Origin: Sutcliffiella rhizosphaerae
GTDB lineage: Bacteria > Bacillota > Bacilli > Bacillales > Bacillaceae_I
Direction of reading: 5' to 3'
NCBI RefSeq assembly: GCF_917563925.1
Contig: NZ_CAKJTJ010000008.1
Span: forward strand, 62,001 to 126,000
DNA length: 64,000 bases
Positions 45,103-54,015 of the stretch are shown here, piece after piece (positions within the stretch are counted from its first letter, which is position 1; the number at the start of each line of letters is the position of its first letter). The notes beneath the pieces are model-generated. The model was not told where the DNA came from and did not search any database. It worked only from the letters and a program-made list of their open reading frames with translations. The translations under genes were made by a program, and so were the position numbers.

Positions 45103-45810
45103 ATGCGAAACGATATAAAACCTAATGAACGGGCATATTCCACTAAGGAAGTGGCAGAAGAGGTTGGCATTGCCACCCCTACAGTTCGTAAGTATGGACA
45201 AATACTAGAGCGTAATGGATATGAGTTTTTAAAGGATGGCGACCGAAGAATCTTTGTAGAATCCGATATTAAAGCGCTCATAGCGCTACGCGATACAGAC
45301 AAGGCTTTAGACATTACTGCAAAAGAAATTGTCATTCAACAAGAAGAACACTTAGAAGAAGTGAATGAAACCAGTATAGCGCTACCCGATACAGAAGAAA
45401 CCTTTTTGCAGGATCCTAACCAACTAAAAGAAGCCTTCAAATATTTAGTCAATGAGCTTGCAGCGGCACGGGAATTGAACTTGCAGCTTAAAGGCGATAT
45501 GGAAAGTATTAAAACCACAGTAGCTCAACTTCAGCAAGATCATCATGTAATTAGTTCCAGCATCGGAAACTCTGCCCAACGAACAAATAATAAAATTGAA
45601 AAGTTAACAGCACAGCAGAAATCTCACTACGAGACATTATTAGAGCAGGAAAAACAAAGAACGGAAACACTTCAAGAGGAGATACAAAAAATGCGTGATG
45701 AACAAAAAAGTGAATGGTCATCACAAAGCGATTTTAACAAACGTTTAGAAGCAGAACTAAATAAGCGGCAAGGGAAATGGGGCTGGTTTTCCTCCTTTTT
45801 TAATAAATAA
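45103..45810 (+). CDS. MerR-HTH and coiled-coil protein, DUF3967 type
   Basis: 235 aa. A MerR/RacA-like winged helix (about 10-70: AYSTKEVAEEVGIATPTVRKYGQ) is followed by a long coiled coil (about 90-215) and a DUF3967 tail (KRLEAELNKRQGKWGWF). No ligand-binding domain. This build recalls RacA-type chromosome-binding proteins and plasmid/phage relatives, but a regulator of its own locus is equally possible. GGGAGGTG precedes the ATG, and the GCGATAT motif that is frequent around this gene overlaps the start codon. Within the gene two near-copies of AGCGCTACSCGATACAG (near 45286 and 45379) encode ALRDT and ALPDT. Confidence 0.82.
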   Translation: MRNDIKPNERAYSTKEVAEEVGIATPTVRKYGQILERNGYEFLKDGDRRIFVESDIKALIALRDTDKALDITAKEIVIQQEEHLEEVNETSIALPDTEETFLQDPNQLKEAFKYLVNELAAARELNLQLKGDMESIKTTVAQLQQDHHVISSSIGNSAQRTNNKIEKLTAQQKSHYETLLEQEKQRTETLQEEIQKMRDEQKSEWSSQSDFNKRLEAELNKRQGKWGWFSSFFNK

Positions 45811-46124
45811 GGAAGCCGGGAATCCAGCCCCTCCTACTTCCTTAAATCTATTTCTCCCCCATATCTACAGGCGATACAGAAATATATGTCTGTTCGTTAA
45901 TCTCCAAAAAGCAGGTCTGCTATATATCACATGTAGCGTCACGCGATATGAACAATTAACTTACTACCTTCACCCTCAGTTTCCAACTCTCCATTTCTAC
46001 GTATCGCCAGGCGATATAACCATTAATTAGACACAGGGGAAATAAGTGTATCGCTATGCAATACGACTTAAGAAAACGACCACATATTAAGCCTTAATGT
46101 TGTTTTATCTTAAATAACAGAAAT
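45811..46124. promoter_or_regulatory. Gene-free region with GCGATA motifs and a TATCGCCAGGCGATA palindrome
   Basis: The full palindrome lies at 46002-46016, with half-sites GCGATACAG (45871), GCGATAT (45943) and TATCGC (46049). A weak AAGGAAG/CTTCCTT hairpin (about 45815-45841) may end the DUF3967 transcript, but has no T-run. No coding frame seen. Confidence 0.5.
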
Positions 46125-46579
46125 TCATTTCTCTTTTTCGGCTATCCTTTTTAATTCTTTTGCCCGGTCTATAATAAAGTTTCTCATGTATTTTTCTAAA
46201 AACAATTTATCTGCTATATTTCCAAGAACACCAAAAGGTGATTTATAGATAAAGGTATCTATCATCTTAGTCCCATTGCCACTCTCTATGAATTCATGTG
46301 TATGCGAAAAGGAGTGGAAGGCTCCTTTAACCATGACATCTGTAAATTTATATGGTTTTTCCATCATATTGTCTTAGCTGTTAATTTTTGTTTCACTCCA
46401 AGATGAGTTGCTTCCCAAGTAACAGTATCATCATTTTCCAGCAGTCCAACTGTAACGCCACCAACTACCTTCTCCTTTGTTTTAGTGGTAGTTTCTGTGT
46501 GAACCTCCACATTTCTCGCAAGGTCAAAACAAACATTAATCGGTGCATCAATATATATTTCGTGTTTAATTATCGGCAT
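46125..46579 (-). pseudogene. SRPBCC (START/polyketide-cyclase-like) protein gene split by a frameshift
   Basis: The two minus-strand frames, 46579-46364 (71 aa) and 46367-46125 (80 aa), overlap by 4 bp. Together they make one normal SRPBCC ligand-binding domain of about 150 aa. The first half has KHEIYIDAPINVCFDLARNVEVHTETT and TVTWEATHLGVKQKLTAK. The second has MEKPYKFTDVMVKGAFHSFSHTHEF and ends in the usual long helix. Inserting one base between ATA and TGA near 46368 would join them in frame. It may be a true pseudogene, a recent indel or a sequencing error; translational coupling through ATGA cannot be excluded. Confidence 0.75.
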
Positions 46580-46585
46580 ATTTAA

Positions 46586-46920
46586 TGTGTCCTTTCATGA
46601 GACAGACGTAAATTTCATATAAGCAGCCAATCATATCGCCCTAAAAAAGTCGATATTCAATTGCAACTTACAGGCAATTTCCCATCCGCAAAGTTCAACA
46701 ATTTCCCGAGAAATATCTACAAATCCTGAGTACTCCTCGACAGCAATTATCGACTTTCAAACAATAAATATGCTGTTTTCAAGAAGTAAATCTTTACCTC
46801 TATTCAAAAGAAAAACGTATATTCTACTTCTATACAGGAATCTATTAAATAAAGAATGTTTCCCTCGCTTCAAAATGGTATAATATGTATATATAATACC
46901 TAAAAAAAGGAGCAAAAGCC
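46586..46920. other. Gene-free region before the membrane-protein gene
   Basis: No gene seen. Two TATAAT hexamers (46879-46884 and 46892-46897) near the end, the latter 17 bases after TTCAAA, are probable promoter elements of the gene at 46921. One ATATCGCC motif lies at 46633-46640. Confidence 0.4.
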
Positions 46921-47745
46921 ATGGGAATTTACAGCCGGGAAAGAAATCTCAGTGCCTATATACTTAGGCATTTCCATTCACATCCAAGGTCCATTGACCT
47001 TATTAAAAATGATTTTAATGTAAATGGTGCGCTGAACCATGCACTTGTAAAAAGTTTAAAAGAAACACAGGTACGAGATCGTAAAGTTTGGGATAAATTC
47101 ACAGATACAGAAGTTGAAAGATTGATTAAGTTGGAATTGTATCACTATATAAATCGGACTAAGCCTAATCAGCGAGAAAGCAAATCACCAGTTACTCCTC
47201 CATCTAAGAAACCGTTTCGCTTTCCAGCCACTTTAATTATCATTACTTTGTTACTCCTCTATTCAATTTATCAGTTCGTGACAAGAGACTTCTCACATTC
47301 TACAAACAGCGTACAATTTGTAAAAACGATAGACTTCTCTAAGGAACTTGTTCTATTGATAATAGGTATAATTTTTGTTCTAATAGCATTGCCAATACTT
47401 GAAAGATTGTATGGGGCATGGAAAATATTATTCCTATTCGCTATTCCAGGTTACCTAATCCTTCCTTTTCAAGATGCGATGGTGGTAAATGCACTATCAG
47501 GCAGTATTTCTGGTTTAATGGGCATATATCTTGTATTAACGTTAAAAAAGAATGATAAAGTAACACTAAAAAAGACATGGTGGATTTGGGGATCTTTTGC
47601 TATTTTTTTTGTTGTTCATTTTTACATGCTTGGCTCATTATTCTCCCCATATTCACTCCTAACAGCAATCACGATTGGTATTTTACTCTCCCTATTAGTA
47701 CAGCCACAAACTTTCAGAAAAGAGCTAATAAAAAGTGAAAAATGA
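46921..47745 (+). CDS. Membrane protein with possible rhomboid-like core
   Basis: 274 aa. A soluble N-terminal part (about 1-95) with charged helices is followed by about six hydrophobic segments from residue 98 on. The segment NALSGSISGLMGIYLVL resembles the GxSG region of rhomboid-fold proteins, and a histidine occurs later (VVHFYML). However, the usual GASG spacing and catalytic dyad context are not convincing, so I do not assign protease activity. AAAGGAG lies 8 bases before the ATG. Monocistronic. Confidence 0.75.
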   Translation: MGIYSRERNLSAYILRHFHSHPRSIDLIKNDFNVNGALNHALVKSLKETQVRDRKVWDKFTDTEVERLIKLELYHYINRTKPNQRESKSPVTPPSKKPFRFPATLIIITLLLLYSIYQFVTRDFSHSTNSVQFVKTIDFSKELVLLIIGIIFVLIALPILERLYGAWKILFLFAIPGYLILPFQDAMVVNALSGSISGLMGIYLVLTLKKNDKVTLKKTWWIWGSFAIFFVVHFYMLGSLFSPYSLLTAITIGILLSLLVQPQTFRKELIKSEK

Positions 47746-47747
47746 GT

Positions 47748-47782
47748 GAAAAAAAGAGCCCTTCTTTTAGTTAGAGGGCTCT
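47748..47782 (-). terminator. Terminator of the rbs operon
   Basis: Arms AGAGCCCT (47775-47782 complement) and AGGGCTCT (47755-47762 complement) followed on the minus strand by seven T. Lies directly after rbsK. Confidence 0.85.
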
Positions 47783-47794
47783 AGAAAATTATCT

Positions 47795-48706
47795 CTATTG
47801 TTTATGCAACTCATCTAAATATGGCATGGCAGGAGCGGTGCCGTGTTTTGTAACGGAAAGGGCTGCAATATGATTTGCCAACGTGCAGGCTGATTCGAGC
47901 GAGTTACCTTCTGCAATAAAGTGTGCAAATGCGCCATTGAAAGCGTCGCCTGCTCCAGTTGTGTCGACCGCCTTTACTTGGTAACCAGGAATTAATCGGC
48001 CATTGTTCTCTCCTGTTTGTTGAAGATAACAGCCTTGTTTGCCGAGGGTTATTATGACAGTCTCGACGCCTTTGGCAATTAGTTTTTCAGCTGCTTCCTG
48101 GGCAGTAGCTTCTCCCGTTACTTCCACTCCAGTTAGTAGACCTGCTTCTGTTTCATTCGGAGTTATATAAGTCACTTTATGCAACAGCTCTTCAGGAAAC
48201 TTTTGATAAGGGGCAGGATTTAGGATAACTGGTTTTGTAAGCTTATTAGCAAGAGTTATCGTTGTTTCAATTGCAGCCATGGAAGTTTCCAATTGGACCA
48301 GAATAATATCCGCTTCACGAAACGCGTCTTCTGCTCTCAACACTTCCTCTTCTGTTATCGTGCCACATGCTCCGAGGGAAACGACAATCATGTTTTCCCC
48401 CGAATCGTCGACAGCAATCAGTGCTGCACCTGTGGATTCCTCTTCCACCTGTTGCACATACTCCGATTGAATGCCTTCCTTTTTGAAATTCTGAATAGCA
48501 TCCTCCCCAAACAGATCCTTTCCCACCTTTGTTACCATTGTAACTTCTGCACCTAATCGTGCAGCCGCTACAGCTTGGTTTCCACCTTTCCCACCTGGTC
48601 CCATTCGGAAAGGGCCACCTAATACGGTTTCTCCTGGTTTAGGCATGTGTGGGGTTCTTGCTGTTAAGTCCACGACATAGCTTCCCACTACAACTATTTT
48701 TGACAA
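47795..48706 (-). CDS. rbsK: Ribokinase
   Basis: About 303 aa from a TTG at 48706, which has AGGTGA 5 bases upstream; an in-frame GTG at 48715 is itself part of that ribosome-binding site. PfkB-family motifs are GGKGGNQAVAAARLGA near residue 40 and the catalytic DTTGAGDAFNGAF near residue 250. Phosphorylates ribose to ribose-5-phosphate. Last gene of rbsDACBK. The gene order differs from the B. subtilis rbsRKDACB arrangement, where the kinase is second. Confidence 0.93.
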   Translation of the reverse strand: MSKIVVVGSYVVDLTARTPHMPKPGETVLGGPFRMGPGGKGGNQAVAAARLGAEVTMVTKVGKDLFGEDAIQNFKKEGIQSEYVQQVEEESTGAALIAVDDSGENMIVVSLGACGTITEEEVLRAEDAFREADIILVQLETSMAAIETTITLANKLTKPVILNPAPYQKFPEELLHKVTYITPNETEAGLLTGVEVTGEATAQEAAEKLIAKGVETVIITLGKQGCYLQQTGENNGRLIPGYQVKAVDTTGAGDAFNGAFAHFIAEGNSLESACTLANHIAALSVTKHGTAPAMPYLDELHKQ

Positions 48707-48715
48707 TGTAATCAC

Positions 48716-49648
48716 CTACTTGGTTTTGATTTCGTCTACATTTTCTTCTGTTACTAGTGTATTTTCGAGCGTCACCATTTCTTCAACGTCTTCATCGTTC
48801 AATATCTTAATAGCTGTATGAATAGCTTCTTTGCCTAAGAAGTATGGAGGCTCAGCAATGGTTGCTTCTAGTTTCTTTTCACGAATGGCATCTAATGCAG
48901 GATCAATTGCATCTGTACCAATGACAATAATATCATCCAATCTCCCTGCAGATTCAATTGCTGATAATGCACCCATTACCATTTCATCATTAGCTGCATA
49001 AACGGCGTCAATCTCTGGATTGGCTTGTAAAATATCTTCCATCACTTTAAGCGCCTGACCACGGTCGAAGTTTGCTGATTGACGTGCTACAATTTCAATT
49101 CCGTCAAACCCTTCCATATGGTCATTGAAGCCCTGACTTCTATCACGCCCTACATTGGTACCTAAAATACCTTGAATTTCAACTACTTTTCCATTCCCTC
49201 CCAAAATATCAGAAAGGAAAGTTGCCGCAATGTTACCAGATTTAAGTGCATCAAAACCAATATGAGAGATTACTTCCCCTCCTGCTGACTGACGGTCCAC
49301 CGTAATAACGGGTACATTTTGCTCGTTGGCAATCATAACGATTTGTGCTGCAGCGTCACTGTCCACAGGGTTTAAGATTAATAGATCTGGATTTCTTTGT
49401 AAAATATTCTCGACATCTGATAGTTGCTTGGATGGATCCCCTTGAGAATCGGTGACAATTAATTCAATTCCCTCCGCTTTGGCTGTCTCTTCTGCTCCAT
49501 CTTTTAAATCTACGAAAAACGGGTTATTCAATGTATTCATAGCCAATCCAATGGTATATGAATCATCATCTGAACCCCCTGTATTTCCGCAAGCTGCTAA
49601 TACAATACTACCAATAATAGCTATGCATAGTACCATTAATTTTTTCAT
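48716..49648 (-). CDS. rbsB: Ribose ABC transporter substrate-binding lipoprotein
   Basis: 310 aa. Lipobox VLAAC with lipidated Cys20, then a periplasmic-binding-protein-I fold with IGLAMNTLNNPFFVDLKDGAE and the ribose-binding DRQSAGG and AANDEMVMGAL segments. It captures ribose outside the membrane for RbsC/RbsA. Encoded immediately before rbsK with almost no gap. Confidence 0.95.
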   Translation of the reverse strand: MKKLMVLCIAIIGSIVLAACGNTGGSDDDSYTIGLAMNTLNNPFFVDLKDGAEETAKAEGIELIVTDSQGDPSKQLSDVENILQRNPDLLILNPVDSDAAAQIVMIANEQNVPVITVDRQSAGGEVISHIGFDALKSGNIAATFLSDILGGNGKVVEIQGILGTNVGRDRSQGFNDHMEGFDGIEIVARQSANFDRGQALKVMEDILQANPEIDAVYAANDEMVMGALSAIESAGRLDDIIVIGTDAIDPALDAIREKKLEATIAEPPYFLGKEAIHTAIKILNDEDVEEMVTLENTLVTEENVDEIKTK

Positions 49649-49666
49649 CCTATAATTCCCTCCATC

Positions 49667-50635
49667 TTATTGTTTTTGTAGTTTTGCCAGCTTACTATCA
49701 ATTAGTACAGCTGCTAAGATAACCAACCCTTTTGCAATATCTTGATAGAAAGGTGATACATTTGCTAAATTGAGGATGTTGTCCAACACTCCCATTATTA
49801 ACGCTCCAATTAAAGTACCTGTCACTCCTCCTTTTCCACCTGTTAATCTTGTTCCACCTATAATTACTGCTGCAATGGCGTCTAATTCCATCATTGATCC
49901 AGCATTGGGCTGAGCAGACATCAATCTGGATGTATAGATAAGAGCCGAAATAGATGCAAAGAAGCCAGTGAGTGCATACACACCTATCTTAACTCGGTCA
50001 ACATTGATTCCAGCTAGCCTTGCTGCTTCTTCATTGCCTCCCACTGCATAAATATTACGACCAAACGTCGTATGCTTTAACACCCAAAACATAATGGCAA
50101 AAATGGCAAGCATGAGAATGACTGGAAAAGGAATACCCAGAATCCTTCCACTTCCTAAAAAGCGGTATCCCATATCTGAGATTACGATTGGATTTCCCTG
50201 TGTATACACAAGTGTCAATCCTCTAGCTATTACCATAACTGCCAATGTGGCAATAAAAGCAGGCACTTTTCCTTTTGAAACAATCAGTCCATTAATAGAT
50301 CCTATTAGCAGCCCAGCAAGTAAACAAATAATAATGGCAATAGGAAATGGCAATCCTGCTGTAATTGCCCCTGCCGCAATTGCTCCTGTCAAAGCAAGGA
50401 CGGAGCCGACTGATAAATCAATTCCTGCTGTTAAAATAACAATGGTCATTCCAACTGCAATAATAGCGACAATAGAAACTTGCCGTAGCACATTAAAAAG
50501 GTTATTCACTGTAAAAAATGCATCTGATATGAAACTAGCAATCAACAATAATACGAGAAAAATAATAAAGACTCGATATTTATTTAATAACAAAGCAACA
50601 CGTAACCAATTGTTATTATCGTTCGTATTTGTCAC
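49667..50635 (-). CDS. rbsC: Ribose ABC transporter permease
   Basis: 322 aa from a GTG at 50635, preceded by the GGTGGTGAG ribosome-binding site; an ATG at 50656 would overlap rbsA by 20 bp and lacks such a site. About ten membrane segments. The signature TAGIDLSVGSVLALTGAIAAG and the cytosolic GGNEEAARLAGINVDRVKIGVYALTG are characteristic of RbsC-type permeases. Confidence 0.93.
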   Translation of the reverse strand: MTNTNDNNNWLRVALLLNKYRVFIIFLVLLLIASFISDAFFTVNNLFNVLRQVSIVAIIAVGMTIVILTAGIDLSVGSVLALTGAIAAGAITAGLPFPIAIIICLLAGLLIGSINGLIVSKGKVPAFIATLAVMVIARGLTLVYTQGNPIVISDMGYRFLGSGRILGIPFPVILMLAIFAIMFWVLKHTTFGRNIYAVGGNEEAARLAGINVDRVKIGVYALTGFFASISALIYTSRLMSAQPNAGSMMELDAIAAVIIGGTRLTGGKGGVTGTLIGALIMGVLDNILNLANVSPFYQDIAKGLVILAAVLIDSKLAKLQKQ

Positions 50636-50636
50636 G

Positions 50637-52118
50637 TCACTCACCACCCGTTGCATATTCGAAAATTTTCTCTTGAGTTGCTTCCGTTATGTCCATTTCA
50701 CCCGACAGTCTTCCTTCGTTCATGACAATAATTCGATGGGACATTCCAAGCAGTTCCGGCATTTCAGAAGAGATAAGAATAATAGCTATCCCTTTTGCAG
50801 CCAGTTCATGAATTATTTTATATATTTCAAATTTAGCCCCGATGTCTATACCCCTTGTCGGTTCATTTAAAATGAGGATTTTAGGATCCATTTGTAGCCA
50901 CTTTCCTAGAACTACCTTTTGCTGATTACCTCCACTTAGCTTTCTTACTTCTGATTCAGCGCTTGGTGTTTTAATTTGCAATCCTGACACCCACCGATCA
51001 ACGATTTTGCTCATAGTATTTTTCTTCAGTACACCGAAGTTGGATATTTTTCGATAGCTTGGAATTAATATATTTTCCGCAACTGAAAGATCCAGCACCA
51101 ATCCTTCATCCTTACGATCATCAGTCACAAGTGCAATGCCCGCATCAATGGCACCTCTAGGAGTACTCACTTTTTGTCCAAGCATTTTCACCTCTCCTGA
51201 AGAATGCTTCAAAAGCCCAAACAAAGCTTTGGAGAGATCCGTTTTCCCTGAACCAAGCAGTCCGCCAATCCCTAATACCTCTCCCTTTTTCACAGTAAAA
51301 GAAATATCATGTAAACGCTTACTAATGTGAAGTTGATTCACTTCCATAACCACTTCGTCCTGAGGAGCTACACGATCTGGATACATATTGGTGAGATCCC
51401 GTCCAACTAGCATCCTGACAATTTGATCCTTCGTTAGATTTTCTACTTCTTCTTGACCAATGTAAGCTCCATCTCTCATGACAACAGCTCGGTCTGCCAC
51501 ACTCATCACTTCATCCATTCGATGAGTAATAAATATGATTCCTAAGCCTTCTTCCCTGAGCTCCTCCATCAATGAAAGCAGTTTCTGCGTGTCCTCATTA
51601 TTTAAGGTAGCTGTCGGTTCGTCCATGATTAACACTTTGGATTCAAACGATAATGCTTTTGCTATTTCAATCAATTGACGTTCTGCAATGGAACATTCAC
51701 TTACGAGCCTACTTGGGGAAATATGACCTATTCCTACTCTTTTTAAAAGTTTAGTAGTTTCTTCGTTCATCTCTTTCCAATTAATAACCCCAAGCTTTGT
51801 AGTAATATGCTTACCAAGAAAAATATTTTCGGCAACCGATAAATCTTTCAGCAGATTGAATTCCTGGTGAATGATACTTATTCTAAGTTGCTGAGATGCT
51901 CTTGGGCTGTCAATTGTTACTTCCTTGGCTTCCATGAAGATTTTTCCTTCTGATGGGAGATGCACCCCAGCTAGGATTTTCATTAGAGTAGATTTTCCTG
52001 CCCCATTCTCGCCGAGCAGGGCAACGATTTCTCCGCTCTTTACTTCCAAATCAATTCCATGTAACACTTCTATCCGGTTAAATGACTTCTTAATTCCCTC
52101 CATCTTTAACAAACTCAA
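50637..52118 (-). CDS. rbsA: Ribose ABC transporter ATPase, double-domain
   Basis: 493 aa from a TTG at 52118 (AAAGGTGG 8 bases upstream), the usual RbsA length. Two ABC modules. The first has Walker A LLGENGAGKSTLMK, a degenerate signature SECSIAERQLIEIAKAL and Walker B LIMDEPTATL. The second has GGLLGSGKTDLSKALF and LSGGNQQKVVLGKWL. Partner of rbsC, whose GTG start is 2 bp from the rbsA stop. Confidence 0.95.
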   Translation of the reverse strand: MSLLKMEGIKKSFNRIEVLHGIDLEVKSGEIVALLGENGAGKSTLMKILAGVHLPSEGKIFMEAKEVTIDSPRASQQLRISIIHQEFNLLKDLSVAENIFLGKHITTKLGVINWKEMNEETTKLLKRVGIGHISPSRLVSECSIAERQLIEIAKALSFESKVLIMDEPTATLNNEDTQKLLSLMEELREEGLGIIFITHRMDEVMSVADRAVVMRDGAYIGQEEVENLTKDQIVRMLVGRDLTNMYPDRVAPQDEVVMEVNQLHISKRLHDISFTVKKGEVLGIGGLLGSGKTDLSKALFGLLKHSSGEVKMLGQKVSTPRGAIDAGIALVTDDRKDEGLVLDLSVAENILIPSYRKISNFGVLKKNTMSKIVDRWVSGLQIKTPSAESEVRKLSGGNQQKVVLGKWLQMDPKILILNEPTRGIDIGAKFEIYKIIHELAAKGIAIILISSEMPELLGMSHRIIVMNEGRLSGEMDITEATQEKIFEYATGGE

Positions 52119-52179
52119 GCTGTTCACCACCTTTATCAGACTTTCTATTTAATAAGGCTCTTTATATGCTTAAATACAT

Positions 52180-52214
52180 GCTCTTTTCTTTGAACTAAAT
52201 TAAGGAAAAGAGCA
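52180..52214 (-). other. Stem-loop between rbsD and rbsA
   Basis: Perfect 9-bp arms GCTCTTTTC (52180-52188) and GAAAAGAGC (52206-52214) without a T-run. Probably an RNA stability or processing element rather than a terminator. Confidence 0.5.
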
Positions 52215-52235
52215 CAAAGTTTGCAAACCCATCCT

Positions 52236-52634
52236 TTAGTAAACAACACCGCCAACGAGGATCACATTGGCATATGGGGTAAATTCTCCAGAACGTATCA
52301 ACCCTCTTGTACGGGTTGTTTCTTCCTTGAATTCCACATGAGGAATATACACTACATCAATATCTCGAAAGCGCTTTAATATTTCTGAATGCATATCAGG
52401 ACTTATCTCCTTAATTTCCTCTGCCATGATGACTTTCTCTACAGAAAATTCGCTTAGGACGGTATCGAGCAATTCCAAGAATGGAACCATACCTTCTTTT
52501 AATGCCAAGTCCACACGCGTGTTCACTTCTTCAGGGATTGGAAGCCCAGCGTCTGTTACAACCAATCTCTCCGTATGACCAGTTTCAGCGATTAATTTAT
52601 TTAGTTGTGGATTCAAAATTCCACTTCTTTTCAT
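52236..52634 (-). CDS. rbsD: D-ribose pyranase
   Basis: 132 aa, normal length. MKRSGILNPQLNKLIAETGHTE near the N-terminus includes the catalytic His20, and the C-terminal RTRGLIRSGEFTPYANVIL is the family signature. It interconverts beta-pyran and beta-furan ribose so that RbsK has substrate. First gene of the structural operon, just downstream of operator and promoter; GGAGGG precedes the ATG. Confidence 0.95.
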   Translation of the reverse strand: MKRSGILNPQLNKLIAETGHTERLVVTDAGLPIPEEVNTRVDLALKEGMVPFLELLDTVLSEFSVEKVIMAEEIKEISPDMHSEILKRFRDIDVVYIPHVEFKEETTRTRGLIRSGEFTPYANVILVGGVVY

Positions 52635-52650
52635 CTTCTTCCCTCCAAAA

Positions 52651-52710
52651 TGTAAACGTTTAGATTTTATTTTTTTCTTTTCTAATAGGTTGTTGCTAGT
52701 ATCCCGTCAA
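52651..52710 (-). promoter_or_regulatory. rbsDACBK promoter with RbsR operator
   Basis: TTGACG (52710-52705), 17-bp spacer, TATTAG (52687-52682) on the minus strand. The operator with core TAAACGTTTA, a perfect 10-bp palindrome (within TGTAAACGTTTAGA at 52651-52664), lies shortly after the expected start, where bound LacI-type repressor would block elongation. The same 14 bases recur before rbsR. Confidence 0.8.
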
Positions 52711-52781
52711 GAGAACGTCAGTAACGATTATTATGAGTTTCATCTTAAGCAACAAGGTTTACAAAAATAGCCTTTAAAGTA

Positions 52782-53801
52782 TTAATAGAACTTCTGACAC
52801 GAATCTCGCACGATTAAAAACGGCGAAAGAATATGTTGTCTTTTCACAGTGCTGACCTCTTGATTGTTCTTCATCCTGTCATGCAATAACTGAAAGGCGA
52901 TTTCCCCTAGATTGCGCATATGCCTCGACACCATTGTCAAATTGGGTTTAATAAAAGTGGCAATTTCAATGTCATCAAATCCTACAAAAGCTATTTCTTC
53001 TGCTATTTTCCAATTCAAGTGCTGGAGTGCTTTTACCGCTCCAATACTCATCTTATTGTTACTTGAAAAAATGGCGGTTGGACGTTTACTTGCTTCATAG
53101 AACCTTTTGGCACAAGCGAACCCGCTACCTTCCATGAAATCTCCTTCTCCGATCCATTCTTCTCGAATTGGCAAATCATACTCTTTCATAGCTCTTTCAA
53201 ACCCTCGATAACGCTCAAGTCCTGGAGTAGTACCTTGAGGTCCTCTTATGATGGCAATATCGGTATGTCCCCTACTAATAAGGTGTTTGACCGCTTCATA
53301 CGCTCCCTCGCGATTGCCTGTCAATACGGTATCCACTTCATAGTTTTTAAGCTGTCTATCCACTGCAACAATAGGGATTCCTGCTTTGATGACAGGATCC
53401 AAATGGTCCCCTTTTTCATCTGCAGTAGTAACAACAAGTCCATCCACACCACGCTCAATATAATGCTGTATTATTTCGCTTTCTATCATTTTTGACTCAT
53501 TAGAACTACTAATAAGAGTAAAATAATTCTGTCCAAGTGCTGATTTTTGCAGGCCCGAAATCACTTCCGAAAAGAAAGGGTTTGTAAAATCAGGGATAAT
53601 CACCCCAATTGTTTTCGTTTCCTTTCTAACCATACTTCTAGCAATAGCACTTCTTACATAATTCAATTCATCGATAGCTCGAACAATTCGCTCTTCTGTT
53701 GCTTTACGTACACCACCTTGTCTATTAACAACTCGTGAAACAGTTGCTACAGAGACATTTGCTGCCTTCGCTACATCCTCTATCGTTGGTTTTTTCTTCA
53801 T
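52782..53801 (-). CDS. rbsR: Ribose operon repressor, LacI family
   Basis: 339 aa. LacI HTH (TIEDVAKAANVSVATVSRVVN, residues 5-25) and hinge, then a periplasmic-binding-like effector domain with IIPDFTNPFFSEVISGLQKSA. Represses rbs genes in the absence of ribose. It is a separate transcription unit: 147 bp with a promoter and operator follow it, and an identical operator precedes it, so it is autoregulated. Confidence 0.93.
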   Translation of the reverse strand: MKKKPTIEDVAKAANVSVATVSRVVNRQGGVRKATEERIVRAIDELNYVRSAIARSMVRKETKTIGVIIPDFTNPFFSEVISGLQKSALGQNYFTLISSSNESKMIESEIIQHYIERGVDGLVVTTADEKGDHLDPVIKAGIPIVAVDRQLKNYEVDTVLTGNREGAYEAVKHLISRGHTDIAIIRGPQGTTPGLERYRGFERAMKEYDLPIREEWIGEGDFMEGSGFACAKRFYEASKRPTAIFSSNNKMSIGAVKALQHLNWKIAEEIAFVGFDDIEIATFIKPNLTMVSRHMRNLGEIAFQLLHDRMKNNQEVSTVKRQHILSPFLIVRDSCQKFY

Positions 53802-53816
53802 GTCTCATCACCCAAA

Positions 53817-53860
53817 TGTAAACGTTTAGATTTTTATTTTAAAAATTAAAAGCGCTTTCA
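53817..53860 (-). promoter_or_regulatory. rbsR operator and cre-like site
   Basis: TGTAAACGTTTAGA (53817-53830) matches the rbsD operator exactly. TGAAAGCGCTTTTA on the minus strand (53860-53847) is one base from the CcpA cre consensus and overlaps the region expected for the -35 of a TAAAAT -10. So rbsR is probably under both autoregulation and catabolite control. Confidence 0.7.
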
Positions 53861-53949
53861 CACTTATTAAACAATAAGATATCACCTTTTTTTCTTTCAC
53901 GCAAGAAAATTTTGAATAATCAAGTTATAAAAGTACTAGCTTTCGGGGA

Positions 53950-53992
53950 AATAGAAAAGCCCACCCTGATGAAAGGAAGGCTCATAAACTAA
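53950..53992 (-). terminator. Weak terminator after the mini-peptide gene
   Basis: Minus strand AGCCTTCC pairs imperfectly with GGGTGGGCT around a short loop and is followed by TTTTCTATTT. One mismatch in the stem. Confidence 0.4.
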
Positions 53993-54015
53993 ACACTACT
54001 ACTCTAAAAAAGGAA

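Noticed and set aside
46921-47745. Active rhomboid protease
   Set aside because: Only a loose GxSG-like segment and an unplaced histidine are present; catalytic context is not convincing.
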